From assembly GCA_036402175.1 (NCBI GenBank), contig DASWTK010000266.1, positions 1 through 58,341 on the forward strand: a stretch of 58,341 bases of DNA, written 5' to 3'. The position numbers and the translations under genes were made by a program. The notes beneath the pieces were generated by a model. It saw only the letters and a program-made list of their open reading frames with translations. It had not been told where the DNA came from and ran no database searches. This DNA comes from DASPKM01 sp036402175. Lineage in GTDB: Bacteria > Bacteroidota > Bacteroidia > Chitinophagales > Chitinophagaceae. Numbering within the stretch: the first letter of the stretch is position 1; each line of letters starts with the position of its first letter. Below, piece by piece: positions 50,839 to 58,341 of this stretch.

Positions 50839-51471
50839 TTATTTCATTTTCGCAACTTCCGGAGGAGGCATGTAGGCCGGAACCTGGTTTTTTACCGCTG
50901 GTAATGATTGAAGGTAGGCGTATATTGACTTTATATCTTCATCAGTCAATTTTGCCACCACTTCCCATGGCATAGGAGGCATGATTGGCCTTCCGCCGTC
51001 CTGCCCAAGGTGTTTACCTGATCGCATTGTCTTGATGAATGTTTCCTCACTCCAGGCACCGATACCTGTAGTTGAATCTGGGGTCAGGTTTGCCGAAAAT
51101 GACATTCCCCATGGTCCAACAAAAGCGGTGATATCTCCTGAGAAAAGCAGCCAGTAGCCCGGTTGGAGGGCCTTTTTGTCAACTGAGGGAAGCGGACTGC
51201 CTTGCGGATGTCCCGAGAACAGTTTTGTTGAATCGAAATGAAAACCGTGTTCGGTAAATACTTTAGGACTGTGACAGTCGTTGCACCCAACTGAAAGATA
51301 CTGTCCGCGTGCGATCATCTCACTTTTGGAAAGTTCTTTTTTCTCAGGTGCGGCGCTGACAGGTTGATTTTCTGATGTTGCAGCATCGGATGAACAGGCA
51401 GATTGCAACGAAATGGTTGCAAAGCCTGATACGATTAAAGCAACGGTAAACAATTTGAATTTCTGTTGCAT
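50839..51471 (-). CDS. Cytochrome c lipoprotein
   Basis: 210 aa. Lipoprotein signal with LQSAC (Cys26). One heme c site, CNDCH at 63-67, and MPPMPW (about 165) as likely axial Met. The rest of the protein is cytochrome c class I with a loop characteristic of envelope cytochromes. The electron donor and acceptor are unknown; no dehydrogenase gene adjoins. Monocistronic with its own terminator. Confidence 0.9.
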   Translation of the reverse strand: MQQKFKLFTVALIVSGFATISLQSACSSDAATSENQPVSAAPEKKELSKSEMIARGQYLSVGCNDCHSPKVFTEHGFHFDSTKLFSGHPQGSPLPSVDKKALQPGYWLLFSGDITAFVGPWGMSFSANLTPDSTTGIGAWSEETFIKTMRSGKHLGQDGGRPIMPPMPWEVVAKLTDEDIKSIYAYLQSLPAVKNQVPAYMPPPEVAKMK

Positions 51472-51586
51472 AAAGCAGTTGTTTTAAGGTATAAAGATGG
51501 TGTCAGGTCTGAAACCTGCAGGAACTAACGGTTAATTTTTTCAGGGAACAGGCTGTGTTAATGTGCAGAAGCGAAACAAAAATAGG

Positions 51587-52444
51587 TTAATGGTGTTGTG
51601 AATCCAATAACATGTTTGTGTGATTATTGCAAAGTTGCTGCAAATGTTCGTCAAGCAACTGGGTGATTTTTCCAGGCAAACCATTGCCCACTTCATTTCC
51701 ATCAATCTCAACTACAGGAAGTATCTGCTTCGTGGTGCTTGTTGTGAATGCCTCTTTTGCTTCGGCTATTTCAGTAAGGGTTATCTTTCTTTCATACACT
51801 GCAAAATTTTTCCGCGCCAGTTCCAGTGTCTTCTTTCTGGTTATTCCATGAAGTATATTGCTGGCAGGAGTTATTATCTCATCCTTCCGCGTAACTATAA
51901 AAAAATTAGAACGCGGAAATTCGGAAACTTCGTTGTTGTGATAATAAAGAACGTCATCCGCTCCAACAGATACCAATTTTCCCTGGAGATTTACACCTGT
52001 CAGGTAATTGATGGATTTGATCAGGGGAAGTTCCCGTACATGCTCATGGGTTATAACCCGCATCCCGTGTTTAACCCATTGGGCTGATCTTGGCTTTAAT
52101 GGATGTTGCGTGACGATCAGGTTTGGAATAGAGGGCAGATATCCATCAGTAGAATATCCTCCCGTAAGGGTGATCCTGAAAATTGAACCGGGAATATTAT
52201 TTTTTAAGATCAATTCGCTGACTATGCTTTTCAGTTCCTCTCGTGAAAGGCCCGGATTGAGGTTCAACCCTTCAGCGGAATTGAAAAACCGGGAGAGGTG
52301 GTCGTCCAGAAAAAGCGGAACATTGTTTATCGTCCGGAACGCATCGAAAATTCCATAACCGCGCTGGACCGACAAGTCGCTGATGTGCAGTGTTGCATTC
52401 TTTTCTTCAATAAATTCACCATTAATGAAAGCTATTCCGTTCAC
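51587..52444 (-). CDS. Class IV aminotransferase (PLP)
   Basis: 285 aa with GTG start at 52444 (no earlier or later better ATG). Lys143 in LIKSINYLTG binds PLP; QRGYGIFDAFRTINN and LTGGYSTDG fit the D-amino-acid or branched-chain aminotransferase fold, as does pabC-type lyase. It lies 16 bp after the P1 peptidase gene in the same direction. Substrate not decided from the sequence. Confidence 0.9.
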   Translation of the reverse strand: MNGIAFINGEFIEEKNATLHISDLSVQRGYGIFDAFRTINNVPLFLDDHLSRFFNSAEGLNLNPGLSREELKSIVSELILKNNIPGSIFRITLTGGYSTDGYLPSIPNLIVTQHPLKPRSAQWVKHGMRVITHEHVRELPLIKSINYLTGVNLQGKLVSVGADDVLYYHNNEVSEFPRSNFFIVTRKDEIITPASNILHGITRKKTLELARKNFAVYERKITLTEIAEAKEAFTTSTTKQILPVVEIDGNEVGNGLPGKITQLLDEHLQQLCNNHTNMLLDSQHH

Positions 52445-52460
52445 TTTTTTTCGTTGAGAT

Positions 52461-53588
52461 TTAATTAACCCGCTTATACTTCCGCAAAATAGTCATTACT
52501 CTTTCAACAGGCAACGCTTCAACGGAATTTCCAGACCTTCCTTTCATGGATGTCGCGGCAAACAGGGAATTGATGATCGCTTCTTCAGTTGCTTCAATTG
52601 CTGCCATAAAAAGCGGAGTTACCACATCATTAAGCAGTATTTTCATTGATTGCGCAGGTTCATTGGAATTGTGTGCAATGCGCAGACTACTGTCAGTTGA
52701 AAATGCAATTACATAATCACCACTTCCATTCGACGCTATTCCACCGGTTTTTGCAAGTCCCATAAATGCGCGCTTCGCAAGCCTCTCCAGGTTTCTGCTG
52801 TCAAGAGGAGCATCAGTAGCAACTACGATCATGCAGGATCCGTCTGCTGTATTGTTCAATTTATCTTTCAGATAATATTTGTCCAGTTCTTCTCCGACAG
52901 GTACACCATCCACCTGCAAAACGCCTCCGAAGTTCGATTGCACCAGAACGCCAACAGTATATCCTCCAAGCGAGGCGGGCAATTTGCGTGAAGCAGTTCC
53001 GATGCCTCCTTTGAATCCGAAACAAACCGTACCAGTGCCGGCGCCTGTTGAGCCCTCAGCTACATTACCGCCTGTGGCGGATCTTATCGCAAGAAGTACG
53101 TCCTCTTTTTTAATATGCCTGCCCCTGATATCGTTCAGGTAACCATCATTTGTTTCTCCAACCACTGCGTTTACCGATTGTACCTGTTCATTCCCTTTTT
53201 GCAAAAGTGTATGTTCTATTATGGCATCCATTCCGGCAGATACGCTGAGGGTATTGACGAGAACGATCGGCGATTCGAGATTGCCAAGTTCTTTTACCTG
53301 AGTGGTTCCCGCTAATTTGCCAAAGCCATTACCGGTATAAATTGCTGCAGGTACCTTTTGCTGAAAAATATTACCGCTATGCGGTACGATCGCGGTAACG
53401 CCGGTACGAATAGAATCACCCCTGATCAGGGTTGTTTGGCCAACCAGCACTCCCGGTACATCTGTGATTGCATTTAATTTTCCGGCAGGCATTACTCCAA
53501 TGCGAATGCCCAGTTCCCTGGGCCGCTTATGCTGTGCCTGAACATCAAAATAGAAAATGATCAGGCTAACAAGTATAAAAAAACGCAT
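52461..53588 (-). CDS. P1/DmpA-family aminopeptidase, secreted
   Basis: 375 aa. Signal peptide about 1-19. It belongs to the S58 self-processing Ntn-like peptidases (L-aminopeptidase D-esterase DmpA). Ser251 in DGSCMIVVATDAPL is the expected nucleophile, exposed by cleavage at Gly250/Ser251, the same place as in DmpA. TGAGTGTVCFGFKGGIGTAS is a conserved block. It precedes the aminotransferase by 16 bp and follows the 122-aa gene by 31 bp, so a three-gene operon is likely. Confidence 0.92.
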   Translation of the reverse strand: MRFFILVSLIIFYFDVQAQHKRPRELGIRIGVMPAGKLNAITDVPGVLVGQTTLIRGDSIRTGVTAIVPHSGNIFQQKVPAAIYTGNGFGKLAGTTQVKELGNLESPIVLVNTLSVSAGMDAIIEHTLLQKGNEQVQSVNAVVGETNDGYLNDIRGRHIKKEDVLLAIRSATGGNVAEGSTGAGTGTVCFGFKGGIGTASRKLPASLGGYTVGVLVQSNFGGVLQVDGVPVGEELDKYYLKDKLNNTADGSCMIVVATDAPLDSRNLERLAKRAFMGLAKTGGIASNGSGDYVIAFSTDSSLRIAHNSNEPAQSMKILLNDVVTPLFMAAIEATEEAIINSLFAATSMKGRSGNSVEALPVERVMTILRKYKRVN

Positions 53589-53619
53589 GGCTGAAGATAA
53601 TGAAAAAGGAGAATGCCGT

Positions 53620-53988
53620 TCACCTTTTCGAATCCTTCATCAGACCGATCTCGCGCGGGTTTGTTTTATCAACAGTGCCTTCCTTTGAATTCAGCACCGC
53701 ATGAATTCTCACCCCTTTGAGATCCTGTGGATATGCCGCCCAGTAATAGGTGGCGCTGATCGGCGACAGTACCTGTGGCACAATTCCATCCGGTTCGTCA
53801 GCTATGAAATCAAAATCCCAGATGCCATCCGGAGGAGGCTGAATATAGATCCATGGAATGAGCCGGGGGTTTTTATAACCCGGGGTAGGTACTACGCCAT
53901 ACGCGTCGATAGCAAGCGTTGGCGGAAAAGTTTTATACACCGTAAGTTCAACCATCTGAACTTCCAGGATTTTTACAGTGTTATGCAT
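53620..53988 (-). CDS. Hypothetical protein, 122 aa
   Basis: Not recognised. 122 aa, no signal peptide, beta-rich and proline-rich (IYIQPPPDGIWDFDFIADEP), reminiscent of small beta-sandwich proteins. First gene of the minus-strand run with the P1 peptidase. An open frame on the opposite strand (53701-54009) looks less protein-like. The gene is probably real because of its position and amino-acid composition. Confidence 0.6.
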   Translation of the reverse strand: MHNTVKILEVQMVELTVYKTFPPTLAIDAYGVVPTPGYKNPRLIPWIYIQPPPDGIWDFDFIADEPDGIVPQVLSPISATYYWAAYPQDLKGVRIHAVLNSKEGTVDKTNPREIGLMKDSKR

Positions 53989-54139
53989 ACGCAGAAATTT
54001 TTAAATTAACGATACCCCAAGTTCCTGTTATGATTTTTCCTGGCAACAGGTAAAAAGACCCTTTTTAAACGGGGGTTAAAATGCAAACCCATATTTCGTG
54101 CTGGTATGTTAATTGTTCCATTTAATCTAAACAATAAGT

Positions 54140-55570
54140 ATGGGAAAAGAAAGAAGCGGAAAATTCAATTCTCCTGAGGGCAAACCATCCGGAGCGGAAA
54201 AGGAAGAAGGACTGGGGTTGCACCCAACTGATCCGGAAAAACTGGATCAATACCTTGAGATCACTGAAAAATATATAACCGAAGAAGATCAGATAGCGGC
54301 ACATGTGCCTGTCAGACATCCAAACCGTAATAGGGAAAAAGGGTATGACAGATTTAAGAATCAGGCCGATTCACAGGACAACAGGAAGTCGGTTGAACCG
54401 GCAATTTCCGATGAGCAAAGTAAGAATGCCTGGGAAGAATTGCCAAGGATACTTACGAAAGAACAGTTTGCTGAGCTGGCTAATTTTAAAGCCGACACCT
54501 GTATATCTGCTTATTTTAATACACAAGTTGACCCCACAGCTTTCCGATATGCGCTGCAGGAAATTTCCGTTATGTTAAAAAATAAGGGTCAGAACCAAGC
54601 CTCAATTGACAAATTACTTGAACCGGGTTATTCATTATTAAAGGATGATTCATTCTGGCAGAATATGTCACAGGGGCTCGCGGTCTTTATTTCCGATGGA
54701 TTTTTCAGGTATCTGAAAATGCCTGTGAAAACGGAGCCTGATGTTATTATTGAATCTTCATTCTTTGTAACTCCACTCATTCAGATACTGACACGTAAGG
54801 AATATTTTTATTTACTTGTCCTAAGTAAAAAACAAATAAAACTATTCCGCGCAGACGCATTCGGAATAGAATTTATTAACGTACCAGGATTGCCTGAAGG
54901 AATGCAGGACGCGCAGGCCGATGATAAGGACGAAGAAACCACCTTCCGGATGGGAGGTCGTGGCGGTACCGGAGGAGCCAATTTTCATGGTGTAGGAGGA
55001 GGGAATAACGTTGATGATAAAGCGAAGTTGGCGGCTTATTTTGAGATCGCCGATAAAGTGATATGGAAAGAAGTGCTTAGCACAGAGTCAGCGCCTTTAA
55101 TGTTGGCAGGCGTTGAATACCTTATCCCGATTTATAAATCGGTGACGAACTATAATAATATAAGCGACGAAACGCTCACCGGCAGTCATGAGCGCGAAGA
55201 CGCCGATACGCTTTACAGCCAGGTAATGGAGAAAATGTCTGGTTACTTTGAACAGCGTTTGAATAAAGCACTTGAATTATATGGAAACCAGTCGGCCACA
55301 ACCCTCACATCGTCGGTCGTAAAGGATGTAATACCGGCAACTTATTACAGCAAGGTCTCGCATCTGTTTGTGCAGAAGGGAGCTCATATATGGGGAAGCT
55401 TCGATGAAATGAAAAATGAACTGAAGATTCACACAAACGAAAAGGAGGGAGGTGAGGACCTGCTGGACAACGCGGTTGTGAGAGCGCTCTTAACAGGCGC
55501 CGAAGTTTTTCTTGTAGATAAGGACAAGATGCCTGCCGACAGCATACTGGCCGCAGTAATGAGATATTGA
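54140..55570 (+). CDS. Bacterial archaeo-eukaryotic release factor-like (baeRF) protein
   Basis: 476 aa. Residues 1-110 are polar and probably disordered. From about 115 (LPRILTKEQFAELANFKAD) comes the baeRF-type fold with SAYFNTQVD, a FYLLVLSKKQIKLFR block and LMLAGVEYLIPIYKS. A Gly-rich loop (RGGTGGANFHGVGGGNN, about 272-290) takes the place where eRF1 has its GGQ tip, with a His instead of Gln. baeRFs are predicted ribosome-associated stress factors but largely untested. Followed by a terminator. Confidence 0.8.
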   Translation: MGKERSGKFNSPEGKPSGAEKEEGLGLHPTDPEKLDQYLEITEKYITEEDQIAAHVPVRHPNRNREKGYDRFKNQADSQDNRKSVEPAISDEQSKNAWEELPRILTKEQFAELANFKADTCISAYFNTQVDPTAFRYALQEISVMLKNKGQNQASIDKLLEPGYSLLKDDSFWQNMSQGLAVFISDGFFRYLKMPVKTEPDVIIESSFFVTPLIQILTRKEYFYLLVLSKKQIKLFRADAFGIEFINVPGLPEGMQDAQADDKDEETTFRMGGRGGTGGANFHGVGGGNNVDDKAKLAAYFEIADKVIWKEVLSTESAPLMLAGVEYLIPIYKSVTNYNNISDETLTGSHEREDADTLYSQVMEKMSGYFEQRLNKALELYGNQSATTLTSSVVKDVIPATYYSKVSHLFVQKGAHIWGSFDEMKNELKIHTNEKEGGEDLLDNAVVRALLTGAEVFLVDKDKMPADSILAAVMRY

Positions 55571-55578
55571 TCGGTTAG

Positions 55579-55610
55579 TGAGTGGCGGTTGATTCCGCCA
55601 CTCATTTTTT
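55579..55610 (+). terminator. Terminator after the baeRF gene
   Basis: TGAGTGGCGG, loop TTGATT, CCGCCACTCA, then TTTTTT. Perfect 10-bp stem, 8 bp after the stop codon. Confidence 0.95.
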
Positions 55611-55643
55611 ATAGTAAGGGTTGGCAACAATATTGCATTTTAC

Positions 55644-55651
55644 AAAGGAGG
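55644..55651 (+). promoter_or_regulatory. Strong Shine-Dalgarno (AAAGGAGG) before the 225-aa gene
   Basis: AAAGGAGG then GGAG, 12 bp before ATG 55664. It fixes the start and is atypical for Bacteroidota. Confidence 0.75.
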
Positions 55652-55663
55652 AGGGAGCTGATT

Positions 55664-56341
55664 ATGTTAAGAACAACACCCGCGCTTTCAAGGGAAAGGA
55701 TGCGCTGCAGAAAAAAATTTCTTTATTACTTCCGGAAGGGGTTCAAAGATCCTACTTATCTGGATTGGGAAAGAGACTATAAATGGAACGCGCACCTGTC
55801 GTGGAATGAGCTTTTAAATAAAGAAGAATTTCAGCGGCTGCTTGCCGCACGAAAATATAACGACATAGCAAACACTGCCGTTCGTATTGAATCGCGCACC
55901 AACCTTCTGTTCTCTTTTGAAAAGATGGCGCTCAGGGATGCGGTACGACCACCTGAAGGAGCAAAAGCTTTTTCATTGGGTTTGTTTAACTACATATATG
56001 GCGCGGAACCATTGCGACAAAGATTTGAACAGTTTACCGAAATGCTTTCAACGCTCCCCAGAAAACAAACAAGGGTGCTTACATGGCCGCTCCAGACAGT
56101 ATTTGGATTTATCGGGAACCCTGACGAACATATTTTTCTAAAACCAAGGGTAACTAAAATAGCAGCAGAGAAATACGGATTCGATTTTTCTTATCTCTCG
56201 CGGCCTAATTGGGAAACCTACAGAAACCTGCTTGCATTTGCGGAAGAGATTGGGGCTGACCAGGCTGATCTTGGTCCGCGAGATCTTATCGATATGCAGT
56301 CGTTCATGTGGGTGCTTGGATCCGATGAATATCCTGATTGA
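55664..56341 (+). CDS. Uncharacterised conserved-looking protein, 225 aa
   Basis: 225 aa from ATG at 55664, supported by AAAGGAGG 12 bp upstream and by the terminator that lies within the longer open frame. Soluble, no signal peptide, rich in Arg, Trp and Phe: FYYFRKGFKDPTYLDWERDY, SFEKMALRDAVRPP, FGFIGNPDEHIFLKPRVTK. I do not recognise a family, though the pattern looks like a conserved full-length protein. It stands alone between terminators. Confidence 0.75.
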   Translation: MLRTTPALSRERMRCRKKFLYYFRKGFKDPTYLDWERDYKWNAHLSWNELLNKEEFQRLLAARKYNDIANTAVRIESRTNLLFSFEKMALRDAVRPPEGAKAFSLGLFNYIYGAEPLRQRFEQFTEMLSTLPRKQTRVLTWPLQTVFGFIGNPDEHIFLKPRVTKIAAEKYGFDFSYLSRPNWETYRNLLAFAEEIGADQADLGPRDLIDMQSFMWVLGSDEYPD

Positions 56342-56348
56342 CGCAAAT

Positions 56349-56380
56349 AAAAAAAGCCCCACTCCTATGAATGAGGCTTT
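56349..56380. terminator. Bidirectional terminator with interrupted stem
   Basis: AAAGCC ... GGCTTT with two mismatches in a 12-bp stem and an A run on the left that gives T's on the minus strand. It lies between the 225-aa gene and the convergent secreted paralogue. Confidence 0.8.
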
Positions 56381-56395
56381 ATAAATGTTGGAAAT

Positions 56396-57016
56396 TTACT
56401 GGATCAGTTTTGCTATTTCACCAATAGGCAAAGTATTCGCCATTTTGATCAATTCATCCTGCGTATGTCCGGGAGCTTTTAAGGTAACCAGGGCATTCGT
56501 CAATGGTAGCTGCAGTTCAAATTCCTTTTTTTCATCGTCACCCGATACTTTCTGAACAAGGGCTTTGTATCCACTGACCTTGATGATCTTCTGATCAGGG
56601 TTATTACCCATAAAAGGCAATGACAGCAGCGCATTCAATGTTCCGATAAGCGGAGAATTACTGATGATCTCCAGCGAAACGGTTTTACTGTAAATGCTAT
56701 CCGCGGGAAGTTTCTTGACATCAATTCCATATTCACGGTGAATCAGCACACCAAAGAAACCTGATGCGCCGGTTACGTTATCTCTTTCAATTCTTGCGTT
56801 CTCGTCAAGCATTTTAGTGGGAAGTACTTTAATCACTTCCTTTCCGATGAGGATGTCCAGTTCCTGCAATGCCTGCTGCATTGCAAATCTTGAATCATCC
56901 AGTTTGCCGGCGGCATACGCGGTGCGGGCTTCACCCAGGTGTTTTGCGAAATCCTGCTGTGCAGAAACCGTTATGAACGTGAAAGAAGCTATAAGAATAA
57001 AATATATTTTTTTCAT
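56396..57016 (-). CDS. Secreted paralogue B, 206 aa
   Basis: Signal peptide about 1-19. Helical N-terminal segment ARTAYAAGKLDDSRFAMQQA, then LDILIGKEVIKVLP, resembling the 57040 gene (YGEARYNIQQAMLGVELQIG, NILKSLP). The rest is beta-rich with KVSGYKALVQKVSG corresponding to KVKGYRAVIEYN. It is 23 bp downstream of that gene on the same strand. Function unknown; likely a periplasmic protein. Terminator downstream. Confidence 0.75.
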   Translation of the reverse strand: MKKIYFILIASFTFITVSAQQDFAKHLGEARTAYAAGKLDDSRFAMQQALQELDILIGKEVIKVLPTKMLDENARIERDNVTGASGFFGVLIHREYGIDVKKLPADSIYSKTVSLEIISNSPLIGTLNALLSLPFMGNNPDQKIIKVSGYKALVQKVSGDDEKKEFELQLPLTNALVTLKAPGHTQDELIKMANTLPIGEIAKLIQ

Positions 57017-57039
57017 GATTGTACGTTTGGTATAAGCAA

Positions 57040-57870
57040 TTATTTTTCTCCAAGACTGGTTTTGATGCCGTCGATATCAATCTGGTTTGCGGCACTCATC
57101 ATTTCCTGTTCTGATGCGAAGTTTATTCCTTCAAACATCAGCAGTGAGGTCTGGCCTAAAGGAATGCTCAACTTATATCCACTGCTCTCATTGTACTCGA
57201 TAACAGCTCTGTAGCCTTTTACTTTCGTTTGCTTCCAGTTTTGCTGACCTCCGGTTGATTGCTGATACCCGCCATTCGCGAGGTACATATTCACCGCCTG
57301 CATCCAAAGCGCATTGTTTGCGATGGTAAGCGTGAATTGTTTTTCACCGGTTACGTACACACGCTGAATGGTGAGACCTGCCCATCCCCAGCCCGTACTT
57401 GTCACCTGGTCCTGTGCTGTGTCGACATTGATGCCGGCCACTGTTTTGGGAAGTGATTTTAAAATATTCTGGCCGATCTGCAATTCAACTCCAAGCATTG
57501 CCTGCTGAATATTGTACCGGGCTTCTCCATAACTGGTTCCCTTGAATGCTGTCTCCGCGGAATTGAGGTTTTCTTTTACATCAGGTGCCGTGTTCACAAG
57601 CCCTTGCCCACCCTTGTTGGAAGGCTTGCCATATTTTGGTGCATTGCCTCCACCTGGTCCTGAGTTGGGAGACCCATTATTGTTGCCACTGTTATTGTTG
57701 CCACCCGTTTTTTCGTTAACGGCATCGTCTACTTTTTTGTCGACAACTTTATTCGCGACAGATTCAGCCTTTTCTTTCATTTTTTTGAGAAATCCCTGGG
57801 CCTGGGATGCAGAATAACAACACACGGCAATGCCAATGCATACTGCAATTTGAAATGATTTCATTGTCAA
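57040..57870 (-). CDS. Secreted paralogue A, 276 aa
   Basis: Signal peptide about 1-24, then a Lys-rich stretch and an Asn/Gly/Pro-rich low-complexity linker (GNNNSGNNNGSPNSGPGGGN, about 55-75). From about residue 100 it is paralogous to the 56396 gene: AFKGTSYGEARYNIQQAMLG, IGQNILKSLPKTV and GYRAVIEYNESSGYKLSIPL. First gene of the two-gene operon. Unknown function. Confidence 0.75.
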   Translation of the reverse strand: MTMKSFQIAVCIGIAVCCYSASQAQGFLKKMKEKAESVANKVVDKKVDDAVNEKTGGNNNSGNNNGSPNSGPGGGNAPKYGKPSNKGGQGLVNTAPDVKENLNSAETAFKGTSYGEARYNIQQAMLGVELQIGQNILKSLPKTVAGINVDTAQDQVTSTGWGWAGLTIQRVYVTGEKQFTLTIANNALWMQAVNMYLANGGYQQSTGGQQNWKQTKVKGYRAVIEYNESSGYKLSIPLGQTSLLMFEGINFASEQEMMSAANQIDIDGIKTSLGEK

Positions 57871-58041
57871 ATAATTTGGTGATAAAAGCAGTTATTAATG
57901 AATAGTAATGCAGCTACCTTTCTTAATCAAATCCGGGCTCTTTAAACTTTTGGTTTGAAAAGGGATATGGATCACTTTCGGAGGAGAACCGAAAGTACGA
58001 AATACGATTATGCAGCCCCAATTTTTGTTGGTGATTCACAT

Positions 58042-58071
58042 CTTTATGTGATGAGGCTTTATGTGATGAGG
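58042..58071. repeat. 15-bp tandem duplication
   Basis: CTTTATGTGATGAGG occurs twice without a gap, just left of the hairpin at 58069-58094 downstream of gcvP. Confidence 0.75.
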
Positions 58072-58094
58072 CAGCCTGAACCGGCAGGCTGCCT
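58069..58094. terminator. Hairpin at the 3' side of gcvP
   Basis: AGGCAGCCTG, loop AACCGG, CAGGCTGCCT: perfect 10-bp stem, 8 bp from the gcvP stop. No T run on the minus strand, so a weak terminator or a stability hairpin. Confidence 0.6.
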
Positions 58095-58101
58095 GAATTA
58101 T

Positions 58102-58341
58102 TTACATTTCAGCATATGCTTCCACCGGTTCACAGGTGCAGATCAGGTTTCGGTCGCCATGGGTATTGTTTACCCTTGCCACTGAAGGCCAGAATTTATT
58201 ATGCGTTACGTAGTAAAGCGGGAAAGCGGCTGTTTCGCGTGAATATGCCTTGTCCCAGTTGTCACTGCAAACCGAAAACTGCGTATGAGGGGCATTCTTG
58301 AGCATATTTTCTTTTTTATCCAGCGCTCCTTCTTCAATCAA
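58102..58341 (-). CDS. gcvP: Glycine dehydrogenase (decarboxylating) P protein, C-terminal end
   Basis: The gene runs off the right edge; 79 or so C-terminal residues are visible. KFWPSVARVNNTHGDRNLI and CTCEPVEAYAE match the conserved end of GcvP, which decarboxylates glycine in the glycine cleavage system. The frame continues upstream; the TTG at 58339-58341 is an internal codon, not a start. No other gcv genes are in view. Confidence 0.9.
   Translation of the reverse strand: MIEEGALDKKENMLKNAPHTQFSVCSDNWDKAYSRETAAFPLYYVTHNKFWPSVARVNNTHGDRNLICTCEPVEAYAEM

Noticed and set aside
53701..54009. 102-codon open frame on the plus strand opposite the 122-aa gene
   Set aside because: Its composition is Arg/Trp/His-rich and unlike a folded protein, while the minus-strand frame has regular beta pattern and lies in an operon.

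Overview
The window reads as a chromosomal segment of a Bacteroidota bacterium, most likely Chitinophagaceae or a near relative (inference). Support: many secreted or lipoprotein enzymes with short N-terminal signals, a T9SS-associated FN3-like module, a barrel-less TonB-plug protein, a hybrid-type propeller sensor kinase, LytS/LytTR and ECF sigma regulators, Bacteroidota-type promoters (TTTG or TTG, about 20 bp, TAnnTTTG) and a general lack of Shine-Dalgarno sequences. No rRNA, tRNA, IS element, prophage or CRISPR array is visible. Both ends cut genes: a PAP2/vanadium-haloperoxidase-type phosphatase at the left and glycine dehydrogenase (gcvP) at the right.

Layout. 1-10.5 kb: GH20 hexosaminidase, two small structural proteins, a CocE-type hydrolase, a SnoaL/aspartylglucosaminidase/CutC operon, and a pfkA-pyk glycolytic operon. 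10.9-19.4 kb: small membrane and secreted proteins, an M14-type peptidase, a diheme cytochrome c, a 1001-aa propeller histidine kinase with its LuxR-type regulator, and an ECF sigma factor. 19.4-26.4 kb: prolyl oligopeptidase, SDR reductase, arginase, acyl-CoA dehydrogenase (with a clear operator), YggS and an intradiol-dioxygenase-like lipoprotein. 26.6-33.6 kb: LytS/LytTR pair, SPW membrane protein, YceI, a TetR regulator with a thioesterase under a shared operator, and a polysaccharide deacetylase. 33.7-38.4 kb: Gfo/Idh oxidoreductase, aspartyl hydroxylase facing a sulfotransferase, and a CvpA-CAP fusion. 38.5-48.6 kb: plug-domain protein, then a dense set of envelope and stress genes (TerB-like, LysM/BON, double BON, DUF892 with histone-like tail, TerC, lytic transglycosylase, 16-residue-repeat protein, Hsp20, free methionine sulfoxide reductase, NlpC/P60, disordered acidic protein). 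48.7-58.3 kb: dienelactone hydrolase, GH18 chitinase, cytochrome c lipoprotein, class IV aminotransferase and P1 peptidase, a baeRF-family protein, unknowns, and a tandem pair of secreted paralogues.

How the genes fit together. Glycan turnover recurs (GH20, GH18, aspartylglucosaminidase, deacetylase, lytic transglycosylase) but the genes are scattered rather than one PUL; no SusC/SusD pair is present. The clearest functional neighbourhood is the 40.9-48.6 kb stress/envelope region. The clearest regulatory stories are two sequence-visible repressor sites: a perfect dyad inside the acyl-CoA dehydrogenase promoter, and a pair of ACC-N4-GGT sites before a tetR gene and its thioesterase neighbour. 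I did not find a system that I can call undescribed with confidence; the strongest candidates for follow-up are listed as findings.
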